Made by a program: the position numbers and the translations under genes. Positions 26,292 through 34,492 of a DNA stretch of 64,000 nt are shown here, in pieces. The stretch spans positions 1,612,001-1,676,000 of the forward strand of contig CAJXPB010000001.1 of the NCBI GenBank assembly GCA_913057905.1, given 5' to 3'. Origin of the DNA: an uncultured Pseudomonadota bacterium. Lineage in GTDB: Bacteria; Myxococcota_A; Bradymonadia; Bradymonadales; Bradymonadaceae. Under the pieces are notes generated by a model. The model was not told the origin of the DNA and searched no databases. It was given only the letters and a program-made list of their open reading frames with translations. How positions within the stretch are numbered: the stretch's first letter is position 1; each line of letters begins with the position of its first letter.

Positions 26292-27941
26292 TCAATTCGG
26301 CCACATCGATTGCATCTGCGTGCGCAGGATCGCCGGCAGATCGGTGGCATCGACTCGTCCCTGAAGCGTACTCGACACACTGTCGCGTTCTTGCAGGTAT
26401 TGTCGAACCGCCTCGTGGGCGTTCAACTCGTGGACCTTCGCGTTCTCGGCGTTCGGGATCCGACAGATCGTGCTCATCGGCTCTCCCTCGCGCTCGCACG
26501 CCGTGATCGTATAGGTCTCGTCGGGTTCGATCGGCTCGCCATGGACACGGATCGATTTGACCCGCTCGCCCTTGGGCGCCTTCGCCTCGAAGGTCACGCT
26601 CATGCCCGAGGGTCGCGGCACCCAGCCGCCGAATCGGTCCTCCGGATCGTCGGCAAAGACATTGTTGAGTTCGTTCTCCCAGAACTCGCGAAGCTGCTCC
26701 CCGGTCACCTCGGCGGTCTTCAGCTTGGTAACGATCGGGTAGAACCGCCACAGGTCACCCTGGGTGATCGGGCCCGGCAACACGGGATACCCGAAGCGAA
26801 AGCCATTCGACAGCGCGATATCTGTGCCCGTCGCATCACGGAGGGCATCGGCGAGCATATTGTCGAGGCTCGTTTCGATGACGTTGTAGCGGATGAGCTC
26901 GGTCTCGGTGCGGCCGAGCTTCTCGTCCAGGGTCGGCTCCAGCGGCTTCTTGGCCTTCTGTACGGCCTTTAAGACCTCGGGGTCGCGGTCGTATTTCTCG
27001 GCGGTCACCTCGATGAGTTCCCACTGCCGGTCGACGACCTCGCCGTCCTTCACCTTGAAATCGAGCTTGCCGACGAACGAACCGAAGGCGCCCGGCTCGA
27101 CGATCCAGGTGTCGTTGCGGACCATCGGTTCCTGGGTGCGCTCGTGGGTGTCGCCCGACAGGTGTGCATCGATGGTGGGCAGCTTGTCGGTCATCGCCAC
27201 CGCCTTCGACAATCCGATGTGCGAGCTCAACAGCACCACGTCGGCGCCGCGTTCGTTTCGGACCTCGTCGATGATCTCGGGAAGATGGCCCGAATCCTTG
27301 AAGCCGAGCCCACGACTGTACGAGGGCGGCTGGCGGGTCGGGATGTCGGGATCGGTAAAGCCGATGACCGCGACCTTCACGCCGTTGATCTCTCGGATGG
27401 TGTAGGGGTCGAAGACGCGCTCTTCGGTCGATTTGTCGTAGACGTTCGTGGCGACGACCTGGTGGTCGAATTGCTCGTTGAGCCGCTTCTTCATGACCTT
27501 CGGCCCGTAGGCGACCGACCAGTTGCCCGGGATCGCCACATCGATCCCCATCTCGTTGATGCCGGGGACCACGGCCTTCCCTTTGGTCAGCGCCGCCGCG
27601 CCCGATCCCTGGATGGTATCGCCACCGTCGACGACCAGAACTTCGCCTTCGGTGTTCTGGCGGATCTGGTCGATCGCTTCGGCCATGCGGGCAAAGCCGC
27701 CGGCCTTCTCGATTCGGTCCTCTCCGCCCGACCAAAACAGCTCGGGGTGCTGCTCGAGCTGGGCGTGAAGGTCGGCCAGAAAGAGGACGGTGAGATTCCT
27801 GGTATCGGTCTGCTGTTCAGATGCGCTCTTTTGGACCTCGGCCTCGGACTCCTGGCTCTTCGAAGTAGAACACCCCGCGACCAAGAGAGACGAAAATGCG
27901 AGTGCAACGACAGAAAAGAGGGTCGAACGATTGAACTGCAT
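26292..27941 (-). CDS. SoxB/5'-nucleotidase-like dimetal phosphoesterase lipoprotein
   Basis: A 549-residue lipoprotein (lipobox LLVAGC, Cys24). Metallophosphatase motifs: LFLADLHAQL, VVDGGDTIQGSG, IPGNWSVAYG, LLSSHIGLSKA and LSGDTHERTQEP; then a 5'-nucleotidase C-terminal domain with NGFRFGYPVLPGPITQGDLW. GDTIQGSG, the GNW-YG segment and RFGY-LPG-IT resemble SoxB, the thiosulfohydrolase of the Sox pathway, more than ordinary nucleotidases (GNHEFD). The usual GHTH is GDTH here: Asp replaces a metal-ligand His. Located between DsrE and TauE/SafE genes. It could instead be a nucleotidase serving the adjacent pst operon. Confidence 0.7.
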   Translation of the reverse strand: MQFNRSTLFSVVALAFSSLLVAGCSTSKSQESEAEVQKSASEQQTDTRNLTVLFLADLHAQLEQHPELFWSGGEDRIEKAGGFARMAEAIDQIRQNTEGEVLVVDGGDTIQGSGAAALTKGKAVVPGINEMGIDVAIPGNWSVAYGPKVMKKRLNEQFDHQVVATNVYDKSTEERVFDPYTIREINGVKVAVIGFTDPDIPTRQPPSYSRGLGFKDSGHLPEIIDEVRNERGADVVLLSSHIGLSKAVAMTDKLPTIDAHLSGDTHERTQEPMVRNDTWIVEPGAFGSFVGKLDFKVKDGEVVDRQWELIEVTAEKYDRDPEVLKAVQKAKKPLEPTLDEKLGRTETELIRYNVIETSLDNMLADALRDATGTDIALSNGFRFGYPVLPGPITQGDLWRFYPIVTKLKTAEVTGEQLREFWENELNNVFADDPEDRFGGWVPRPSGMSVTFEAKAPKGERVKSIRVHGEPIEPDETYTITACEREGEPMSTICRIPNAENAKVHELNAHEAVRQYLQERDSVSSTLQGRVDATDLPAILRTQMQSMWPN

Positions 27942-27971
27942 CAAAGGTAGATCCTCGTGGTTCGAAGATGT

Positions 27972-28445
27972 TTAGAGTTCGATACTCAGGTAGCCCTGCT
28001 TTTGCAGGCGGATCAGCTCGACGAAGCCGTTGGGCACGACCTCGACGCCGTCGATGAAGGTATCGGCGTCAAAGCCCATGCGCTCGACGGTCACACCGCA
28101 CGCCTTGATGGCGATCCCGCGGTCGAGGGCCTGGCGGACCTCGGAGGCCCGGTCGCTGTCTTGAGCCAACGCCCGAATGGCAGGGCCGCAGGTCACGATC
28201 GCGACCTGGTCGGCCGGCTGCACGGCTTCGCCCGAGAGCATGTCCCGGGCGGTCATGATCGCCACCGACACGTGCTTGGGCTTGCGCACGCCCAAGGCGG
28301 CCTTGGTCGTATCTGCGGACTGGGCCGACTGGACGGCAGTATCGGCCGCCGGTGCAGTCTGGCCGTTGGCCGTCGCACATGCAGCCAGTCCGGGACCCAA
28401 GAGTGCAAAGAGAGCTGTCGCAAGAAAGAATCGTCTCGTGTTCAT
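27972..28445 (-). CDS. DsrE-family lipoprotein, sulfur-carrier-like
   Basis: A 157-residue protein with lipobox GLAAC (Cys23) and a DsrE/F-like domain: VAIVTCGPAIRAL, then GIAIKACGVTVERMGFDADTFIDGVEVVPNGFVELIRLQKQGY. The Cys in IKACG is the family's candidate persulfide-carrying residue; a second Cys lies in VTCG. The anchored, exported form is like periplasmic DsrE proteins that accompany DoxX and sulfur-oxidation genes. Start overlaps the DoxX stop by 4 bases and the SoxB-like gene follows after 30 bases. Confidence 0.8.
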   Translation of the reverse strand: MNTRRFFLATALFALLGPGLAACATANGQTAPAADTAVQSAQSADTTKAALGVRKPKHVSVAIMTARDMLSGEAVQPADQVAIVTCGPAIRALAQDSDRASEVRQALDRGIAIKACGVTVERMGFDADTFIDGVEVVPNGFVELIRLQKQGYLSIEL

Positions 28446-28885
28446 GGAGAGCGTGCCTCCTCGTTAGACAAGAGGGCATCGACGCTCGGCGCCTTTGCCC
28501 CGTGGGTAAAAAAGTAGAGTAGTCCGCCCATCAGGCCGATGTTTTTGAAAAGCGGCCCAAGCGTACGGATGCTGCCGATCTGGACGGTCACGGTGATGGG
28601 GATGACGATGAGCATTAGCCCCAGCGCCGCCCACCGCGTGGCAAACCCTGCAAACAGCGAGAGTCCGCCGACAAGCAGCCCGATGCCGGCCAGGTAGACC
28701 AGGACATCTGGCGGCGCGATGGCGGTGGCCAGCCAACCGAGTGGGGCCTGCTCCAGACGGCCGAGGATGGCATCATGGCGAAGCAGGTGGTTGGAGCCGG
28801 CCACCAGAAAGATGCCGCTGAGCATCACGCGGAAGATGAGCCGGCTGGTACGCTGGGTCGAATCGTCGACGTCTGCAGATAGCAT
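28442..28885 (-). CDS. DoxX-family membrane protein
   Basis: A 147-residue four-helix membrane protein of the DoxX family: RVMLSGIFLVAGSNHLLRHDAILGRLE, VYLAGIGLLVGGLSLFAGFATRWAALGLMLIVIPITV and NIGLMGGLLYFF are the usual segments. DoxX/DoxD proteins include the membrane part of thiosulfate:quinone oxidoreductase, and the coupled downstream DsrE gene supports a sulfur role. First gene of a four-gene unit (DoxX, DsrE, SoxB-like, TauE/SafE). Confidence 0.8.
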   Translation of the reverse strand: MLSADVDDSTQRTSRLIFRVMLSGIFLVAGSNHLLRHDAILGRLEQAPLGWLATAIAPPDVLVYLAGIGLLVGGLSLFAGFATRWAALGLMLIVIPITVTVQIGSIRTLGPLFKNIGLMGGLLYFFTHGAKAPSVDALLSNEEARSP

Positions 28886-29138
28886 TCAGTGTAGCGGTGT
28901 AGGGCCACGGATTGACTCGGCCCATTGGTCGCTGCACCTTTCGTTCCAACGGCTCAAGGCCCGGGACGGCGCACCACTCAGCAGCTCTCGACTTCAGCTC
29001 GTTTCACCGTATTGAGTCATTCTGAAACACTGCGGGCCGCGGCGACATCCAAGCCGCTGCGGGACCGTGGCGGTGCCGTGGGCACACGAGTTGCAGGTTG
29101 TTAGCATCGACACATCTCTGCTCCTCGAGTAATGAGCC

Positions 29139-30017
29139 ATGAGTCAATTCATCATCGACAACGCGCAATGGGTGCGGCTGGGCTTCTTTGCGACGATCTT
29201 CGGGGCCATGGCCCTGTGGGAGATCCTCGATGAGCGCCGCGAGCTGCGCACGGCCAAGGGCCGCCGATGGGCGACCAACGCCGGCATCATCGTCGCCGAC
29301 AGCCTGATCCTGAGGCTAATTTTTCCGATGGGTGCGCTGGGCGCAGCCTACTTTGCCGGCTCGATGGGCTGGGGGCTCTTCAACGTCATGTCGATGCCGT
29401 ACGCCGTCGCGGTGATCGGCGCCTTCGTGGCCCTCGACTTCGTCGTCTGGCTGCAGCACGTCGTGTTTCACGCCGTGCCCGCACTCTGGAAGGTGCACAT
29501 GATGCACCACGCGGATCTGGACTTCGACGTCACCACCGGCACGCGGTTTCACCCCATCGAGATGGTGATTTCGATGGGCATCAAGGCGGCGGCGATCCTG
29601 CTGCTGGGTGCGCCCGTCGTGGCGGTTCTCATCTTCGAGGTCATCCTCAACGCCACCTCGATGTTCAACCACGCGAATATCGACATCCCGCGGCCGGCCG
29701 ATCGCGTGCTGCGCCTCTTTGTGGTCACCCCTGATATGCACCGGGTCCACCATTCGGTGGAGCCGAAGGAGACGAACACGAACTTCGGGTTCAACCTTCC
29801 CTGGTGGGACTATCTGTTTGGCACGTATCGCGCCCAGCCCGAGGCGGGCCACGAAGACATGCAGATCGGACTGAAGCAACTGCGCGACCCGGACAAAAAC
29901 ACGTTTTTGCACCTGCTGCTCCTGCCGTTTGTCGACCCCGCCGGCGACTACGACATCAGCCACCGCGAGATCGACGAAGGCTCCTCCGAGACCGAGGTAG
30001 GCGCCGATGGAGGCTGA
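29139..30017 (+). CDS. Sterol desaturase/fatty-acid hydroxylase superfamily protein
   Basis: A 292-residue membrane di-iron enzyme of the FA-hydroxylase superfamily. Histidine boxes are visible: LQHVVFHAVPALWKVHMMHHADLDFD (H-x4-H and HxxHH-type), FNHANI, and DMHRVHHS. About four hydrophobic helices alternate with the His boxes. It would use O2 and an electron donor to hydroxylate or desaturate a lipid. The 252-bp region upstream (28886-29138) shows no gene. Overlaps the TVP38 gene by 11 bases. Confidence 0.85.
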   Translation: MSQFIIDNAQWVRLGFFATIFGAMALWEILDERRELRTAKGRRWATNAGIIVADSLILRLIFPMGALGAAYFAGSMGWGLFNVMSMPYAVAVIGAFVALDFVVWLQHVVFHAVPALWKVHMMHHADLDFDVTTGTRFHPIEMVISMGIKAAAILLLGAPVVAVLIFEVILNATSMFNHANIDIPRPADRVLRLFVVTPDMHRVHHSVEPKETNTNFGFNLPWWDYLFGTYRAQPEAGHEDMQIGLKQLRDPDKNTFLHLLLLPFVDPAGDYDISHREIDEGSSETEVGADGG

Positions 30018-30687
30018 GGATGCTGGAGGACTTGAGCGGTGGCAACGGATCGGCCGATGGGTCGTCGGAGCCGTGCTTCTGGCCGGGATCGCATGGGTCG
30101 TAGTCAATCGCGGCGACTTCCGGCCCGGCGCCATCCGGACGTTCGTCGATGGCATGGGGGTCTGGGGACCGCTGGGGTTTGTGGCCCTCTACATCCTGGG
30201 GGCCCTCTTCTTTGTGCCCGGTTCGCCGATGACCCTGGCCGCCGGCGCACTCTTCGGCCCGATCTGGGGCACGGTCTACAGTCTGGTCGGCGCGACCCTG
30301 GGCGCTGTCATCTCGTTTTTGGTCGCTCGACATCTGGCGGCCGACTGGGTGCGCTCGAAGATCTCGGGCCGGCTGGAGACGATCGTGGAGGGTGTGGAGG
30401 ACGAAGGCTGGCGGTTCGTCGTCTACACGCGGCTGGTACCGATCTTTCCGTTCAACCTGCTCAACTATGGCTTCGGGCTGACGCGTATCCCGCTGGGCCA
30501 CTACACCGTCGCTTCGTTCCTGGCGATGATCCCCGGCGGCGCCGCCTACGCCTACCTGGGCCACGCCGGCCAACAGCTCGCCGCCGGCACCGAAGACGCC
30601 ATCAAGACCGCGCTAATCGGACTGGGAGCGCTGGCCGCCCTGGCGCTGATCACCACGATCGTCCGGCGGGTGCATGGTCAGAGGTGA
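30007..30687 (+). CDS. TVP38/TMEM64 (SNARE-associated/DedA-like) membrane protein
   Basis: A 226-residue membrane protein with the VTT/DedA core: LGALFFVPGSPMTLAAGALFGPIWGTVYSLVGATLGAVISFLVARHLAADWV and VVYTRLVPIFPFNLLNYGFGLTRIPLGHY. FVPG, the glycine-rich re-entrant loop and the RLVPIFPFNLLNY motif define the family, thought to move or scramble phospholipids. Translationally overlaps the sterol-desaturase-like gene, so the two probably act in membrane lipid handling. Converges on hipA with a 10-base overlap. Confidence 0.9.
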   Translation: MEAEDAGGLERWQRIGRWVVGAVLLAGIAWVVVNRGDFRPGAIRTFVDGMGVWGPLGFVALYILGALFFVPGSPMTLAAGALFGPIWGTVYSLVGATLGAVISFLVARHLAADWVRSKISGRLETIVEGVEDEGWRFVVYTRLVPIFPFNLLNYGFGLTRIPLGHYTVASFLAMIPGGAAYAYLGHAGQQLAAGTEDAIKTALIGLGALAALALITTIVRRVHGQR

Positions 30688-31919
30688 GATCGCATTGCCC
30701 GAGCGCGTTTCTCGACCGCCTTCGAGACATGTTGGATGGCATGTGACTCGCCAATCTCCGCTTTGAGCTGTTCGCACGCTCGCACGAACGCCGCGTCCGC
30801 CTCGTCAGTGAGTGCCTCGACCTGCCGAAGCACGAGACTCGGACTGACTCCGAGTGTCTCGGCCAGGCTCTCCCACTCTTGTGTTCGAAGGCGATCCGGG
30901 TTGCGCTGCCCCCCAACTGAGAAAGCGAGTCCTCGATAGAGCCTCGGGAAAGCTCGGGTGCACACAAGATCGTAGGCCGGCGCCAGCGACAACCCCGACG
31001 GGCCATAGAGCATCGAGAGATTCTTGGCGTGGCCGTCGGCGTTTCCTGACAGAGCGCAGACGACGACCCAACGCACCAGCTCGAGCACATCTGCAGCCGG
31101 CCGACTCGAATACTGACGGATCGACGACGCCACGTCACCGAGGCTGGGACCACCGTCCGACTCGTACTTTCGCGACGGCCGATATCCCAAAATCTGACAG
31201 AAGTCTTCCTGGTGCAGACGCCGAGTCATTTGGTCCGCGCTACGCCGGTCGTATCGTTCGACGACGAGCACCGGCGGCGACGTGCGGTCGTCTAGAGTCG
31301 AGGTCACGGTGTCCAGTCCGAGCTCGGCGGCGAACCGGGTCGTCAGAAACTCGTTCGCGGTGAGATGAGGAAAGTCCGGCGAGTCGAATTTCAGGATGTG
31401 CGTGCTCGGCTCATCCGAGGCTGGTTGTGCATAGCCGTCGGAGGTCAGCACGACCGACGTCTTGTGCTGCGCACCGGCCAATGACAGCCGAGGCTCATAG
31501 TCGTCCTCCAGCGGAAATGCGGGCTCACCGCTGGCCCACTCTTCCAACTCAGTATCAGTGATGGGTCGGCGGCCCCTCCTAGTCTGACTCTTCGTGGCGT
31601 CGTCAGGAACAAATCGGAACGCGCCGGCCGTGTCGTCGCCGAGTTCTGCAAGTAATGCCACGTCGTTGTCCGGACTGATGCCGAGCCGGTCACAGATGGC
31701 CTGCCGTGCCTGTCCCTCGGGGAGGAGGTTGGCAAAAAAGATGTGAGCGCGCTCGGCGGGCCAACGCTCGCGCCGAAGGGGAAGATGGACGCTAATCGGG
31801 AAGCTGTCTGGCCGGTCCAGCCATTCTTCTGCGTACGAAAACGCGAACTCGTCGGTCCGTGCATCGACGTGCGCACGCCCCACGACATCCCCCTCAAACT
31901 CTACCGTGAGGTAATTCAT
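30678..31919 (-). CDS. hipA: HipA-type serine/threonine kinase toxin, intact
   Basis: A 413-residue full-length HipA: N-terminal subdomain (SVHLPLRRERWPAERAHIFFANLLPEG), ATP loop RLSLAGAQHKTSVVL, HxxRFDRR-like VVERYDRR, catalytic loop ALSGNADGHAKNLSMLY and metal-binding APAYDLVCT. All key kinase residues are present, so it should be active, phosphorylating an aminoacyl-tRNA synthetase (GltX in E. coli) to stop growth. The start overlaps the hipB stop by 4 bases. Unlike the other hip locus at 19.6 kb, the N-terminal subdomain is fused, not split. Confidence 0.93.
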   Translation of the reverse strand: MNYLTVEFEGDVVGRAHVDARTDEFAFSYAEEWLDRPDSFPISVHLPLRRERWPAERAHIFFANLLPEGQARQAICDRLGISPDNDVALLAELGDDTAGAFRFVPDDATKSQTRRGRRPITDTELEEWASGEPAFPLEDDYEPRLSLAGAQHKTSVVLTSDGYAQPASDEPSTHILKFDSPDFPHLTANEFLTTRFAAELGLDTVTSTLDDRTSPPVLVVERYDRRSADQMTRRLHQEDFCQILGYRPSRKYESDGGPSLGDVASSIRQYSSRPAADVLELVRWVVVCALSGNADGHAKNLSMLYGPSGLSLAPAYDLVCTRAFPRLYRGLAFSVGGQRNPDRLRTQEWESLAETLGVSPSLVLRQVEALTDEADAAFVRACEQLKAEIGESHAIQHVSKAVEKRARAMRSHL

Positions 31920-32182
31920 CTACTTCCCGTATCTCGGCCAGGCAGTCCCCGAGGTTGAAGCACGACGTCGAGGCCGGCGCCTGCCAGAACCTTCAGGGCG
32001 AGACCGAGTTCGGCGGTCGGCTTTCCGCGCTCCAACTCGGAGACGTAGCGCACACCGACGCCGACGATCTCGGCGAACTCGCGCTGGGTCAGCCCCTGGT
32101 CCTTGCGCGCAGACCGGATCGCTTCGCCGATCTCGGCAACGCTCGTCACCCTTTCTGCGCTCTCGTTTCCTTGAACGTTCAT
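31916..32182 (-). CDS. hipB: HipB antitoxin (XRE family)
   Basis: An 88-residue XRE protein: EIGEAIRSARKDQGLTQREFAEIVGVGVRYVSELERGKPTAELGLALKVLAGAGLDV is the HTH plus dimerisation region, and VVLQPRG the C-terminal strand of HipB. Its ribosome-binding region (GGGAAA) lies inside the first of three palindromes that precede the gene, so binding there could block translation initiation sites on DNA level and transcription together. Overlaps hipA by 4 bases. Confidence 0.92.
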   Translation of the reverse strand: MNVQGNESAERVTSVAEIGEAIRSARKDQGLTQREFAEIVGVGVRYVSELERGKPTAELGLALKVLAGAGLDVVLQPRGLPGRDTGSR

Positions 32183-32300
32183 TTTCCCGTACGGGATTAA
32201 AGTAGCCTGAACAGAGGCCAGACTACCATAATTTTCCTGTACGGGAAAACTTCGGCGATGAGGCGGCCCGGCGGGGCTGAATAATCCCGTACGGTAAAAC
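32182..32300. repeat. Three HipB operators with exact 50-bp spacing
   Basis: Palindromes TCCCGTACGGGA (32185-32196), TTTTCCTGTACGGGAAAA (32232-32249) and TCCCGTACGGTA (32285-32296) have their centres at 32190/32191, 32240/32241 and 32290/32291. All lie in the 126-bp gap upstream of hipB. This is the arrangement expected for cooperative binding of HipB-HipA complexes. Confidence 0.75.
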
Positions 32301-32308
32301 GCATGGAC

Positions 32309-33475
32309 CTACGCCGCGGACTGACGGAGGCCCAAGAGCTCTTCGTGGAGGGTGAACTCGGCGAGGCCGGCGGGATTGTTGTGGAGGACGTGCTGCCAGT
32401 AGCGGTGCCCGGCCTGGACGGCGGCGCGGAAGCCGGGGCCGGTCTTTCGCATGGAGTTTGTGGCGGCGATGACCGGCTTGAAGAGCCGAACTACCGGGCT
32501 CAATGGCGAGGGCGCGATGCCGAGTTGATCGCCCATCTGCTGACCGAGCAGGGTCCTGGCGACCGCTCGCGGCAGCGGCGCGACCTCGCCTTCTGGGCGC
32601 GTCCGCTCCTCCTCGTTCGGCGGCCCGGCGCTCAAGAACGCGTTGGTCAGCGTGCGGGCATCGTCGTCGGGCGGCGCCTGAGTCAACTCGATGAACCGGG
32701 CGTAGCGATCGGCCTCGGCGCGATGGGTGGGCAGAAGTTCCGGGTCGACTCCCATCAGGTAGCCGACGTAGCGCCACAGGGCGATGTGGTCTTCCTTTTC
32801 CTGGTCTTTCGGCGACAGGCCAAGGGTCTCGAGGCCATCTTGCCAGTAGTTCGAAAACAGAAGCAGGGTCGCCAGCATGTCGTGCTGGTTGATGGGCACG
32901 CCCCACTCGTCGTCCCAGGGGGCCTTCCGGTCGATCATGTCGCGGACGTGGGCATGGATCAGCCGTACGGTGACCGCCGCGACGATGCCGTCGGCCCCGG
33001 GCTCGAGCCCGCCGGGTTGTGAGACGTCGTAGACAAACCGCGAGGTCTCGGCGAGCCGGCCGTGGGTCCCTTCGTTGAGCCGGCCGCTGAGCATCAAGGG
33101 TTTGTTCCCCGCCGGCGCCGCGTAGCCCAGGATCAGCGACTTCGCCCCCAACACGATGCCGCCCGGCAGATGGGTGCTCAGGAAAAACTCCGCACCGTCG
33201 TCGATTCGCTCGCGGTCGACCCAGGCCGGCACGGTTTTGACCTGTTCCATCAACGCGTACAGTTCATCGGGCGCACCGTCGACGGCGTCGGGGCTCTGGC
33301 GGATTGCAGTATCGATGGCCTTCAGAAGCCGGCCCCGCGACCAGCCTCGGGTGGCGGCGATTAGTTCATCGGCCAACGGGTCGCCCTGCTGGAGCCAGTG
33401 ACCCATGCGGTCGACGAGATCGCCGAAGCGCCGGCGCGCCTCGCCCCGGTTGACCATCCTCTCTGGAATCTTCAT
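32309..33475 (-). CDS. DUF2236 (MpaB-type) haem oxygenase-like protein
   Basis: A 388-residue protein of the oxygenase MpaB/DUF2236 family, which includes latex-clearing protein Lcp. Family features: an early region LPGGIVLGAKSLILGYAAPAGNKPL with an RL..T..F+ segment (GRLAETSRFVYDVSQPGGL), the AVTVRLIHAHVRDMI segment containing the likely haem-ligating His, and W.DEWGVPINQHDMLATLLLFS. No signal peptide. Members carry haem b and may oxidise lipids or polyisoprenoids. Same strand as hipB, separated by the operator array. Confidence 0.8.
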   Translation of the reverse strand: MKIPERMVNRGEARRRFGDLVDRMGHWLQQGDPLADELIAATRGWSRGRLLKAIDTAIRQSPDAVDGAPDELYALMEQVKTVPAWVDRERIDDGAEFFLSTHLPGGIVLGAKSLILGYAAPAGNKPLMLSGRLNEGTHGRLAETSRFVYDVSQPGGLEPGADGIVAAVTVRLIHAHVRDMIDRKAPWDDEWGVPINQHDMLATLLLFSNYWQDGLETLGLSPKDQEKEDHIALWRYVGYLMGVDPELLPTHRAEADRYARFIELTQAPPDDDARTLTNAFLSAGPPNEEERTRPEGEVAPLPRAVARTLLGQQMGDQLGIAPSPLSPVVRLFKPVIAATNSMRKTGPGFRAAVQAGHRYWQHVLHNNPAGLAEFTLHEELLGLRQSAA

Positions 33476-33589
33476 GACAACTCTCGGTGGTGCGGCGTCA
33501 TCTCAACGGTCCCAAGGTGAGATGCATTGAAGGGCCGATTGTAGCACTTAGATTCCGAACCGCTTCGTTCAACCAGCCACGCACCCACT

Positions 33590-34486
33590 ATGACCCAGCA
33601 ACTCAAGCCCATTCTCGTCACCGGCGCCAATCGCGGCATCGGCCGCGCCACTGTCAATGCCATTCTGGAGCACAGCAGCGACACCCGGGTATTTCTGGGG
33701 TCGCGATCGAAGGACCGCGGCGAAGAGACGCGCCGCGAGATCGTCGATGAGCAGCCGGAAGCTGACGGCCGGATTGAGGTCGTGCAACTCGACGTCGCCG
33801 ACGACGAATCTGTGCACAGCGCCGCCGAATCCGTGGCCAAACACCTGGCCGACGACACGCTCTACGGCGTGGTCAACAACGCTGGCATCGGGGACTATGA
33901 ACGCCCGCTCGAGCAGGTGCTGAACGTCAACGTCTACGGCCCCCATCGCGTCAGCGAGGCCTTCGTACCGTTGATCGGTCATCCCGACGGTCGGATCGTC
34001 AACGTCTCGTCGGCGGCCGGGCCGAACTTCGTCAACGATTGCAGCGACGACCATCGCGCGCTTCTGACCAGCGACGACGTCACCTGGGAGCAGATCGAGA
34101 CCTTCATCGACGAATGCCGGCGGGCGACCGACGAGGCCGGCGGTGACTTCGGCAACACGACCATCGGCGACGCATCGGCCTACGGGCTGTCGAAGGCGTG
34201 TCTGAACGCCTACACGATTGCGCTAGCCCGCCAGAACCCCGACCTTACCATCAACGCCTGTACGCCGGGCTTCATCGAAACCGACCTGACTCGCCCGATG
34301 GCCGAGCGCAACGACAAGGACCCACGCGAGATGGGCATGAAACCGCCCAAGGACGGCACCCGCGCGCAGATGTTTTTGCTATTTGGAGAACCCGGCGGCT
34401 CCGGCTGGTACTTCGGCAGCGACGCCAAGCGAAGCCCCATGGACCGCTACCGCTCGCCGGGCGACCCGCCCTACACTGGTGACTGA
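33590..34486 (+). CDS. Short-chain dehydrogenase/reductase
   Basis: A 298-residue classical SDR: dinucleotide loop TGANRGIGRA near residue 12, VNNAGI near 98, catalytic Ser in NVSSAAGP (about 144) and the YGLSK catalytic Tyr-Lys near residue 200. An extra ~45-residue insertion between the Ser and Tyr regions resembles carbonyl-reductase-type SDRs. Substrate unknown. Located just upstream of the SLC13 transporter gene (6-base gap), suggesting an operon; divergent from the DUF2236 gene. Confidence 0.88.
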   Translation: MTQQLKPILVTGANRGIGRATVNAILEHSSDTRVFLGSRSKDRGEETRREIVDEQPEADGRIEVVQLDVADDESVHSAAESVAKHLADDTLYGVVNNAGIGDYERPLEQVLNVNVYGPHRVSEAFVPLIGHPDGRIVNVSSAAGPNFVNDCSDDHRALLTSDDVTWEQIETFIDECRRATDEAGGDFGNTTIGDASAYGLSKACLNAYTIALARQNPDLTINACTPGFIETDLTRPMAERNDKDPREMGMKPPKDGTRAQMFLLFGEPGGSGWYFGSDAKRSPMDRYRSPGDPPYTGD

Positions 34487-34492
34487 TTCTGT

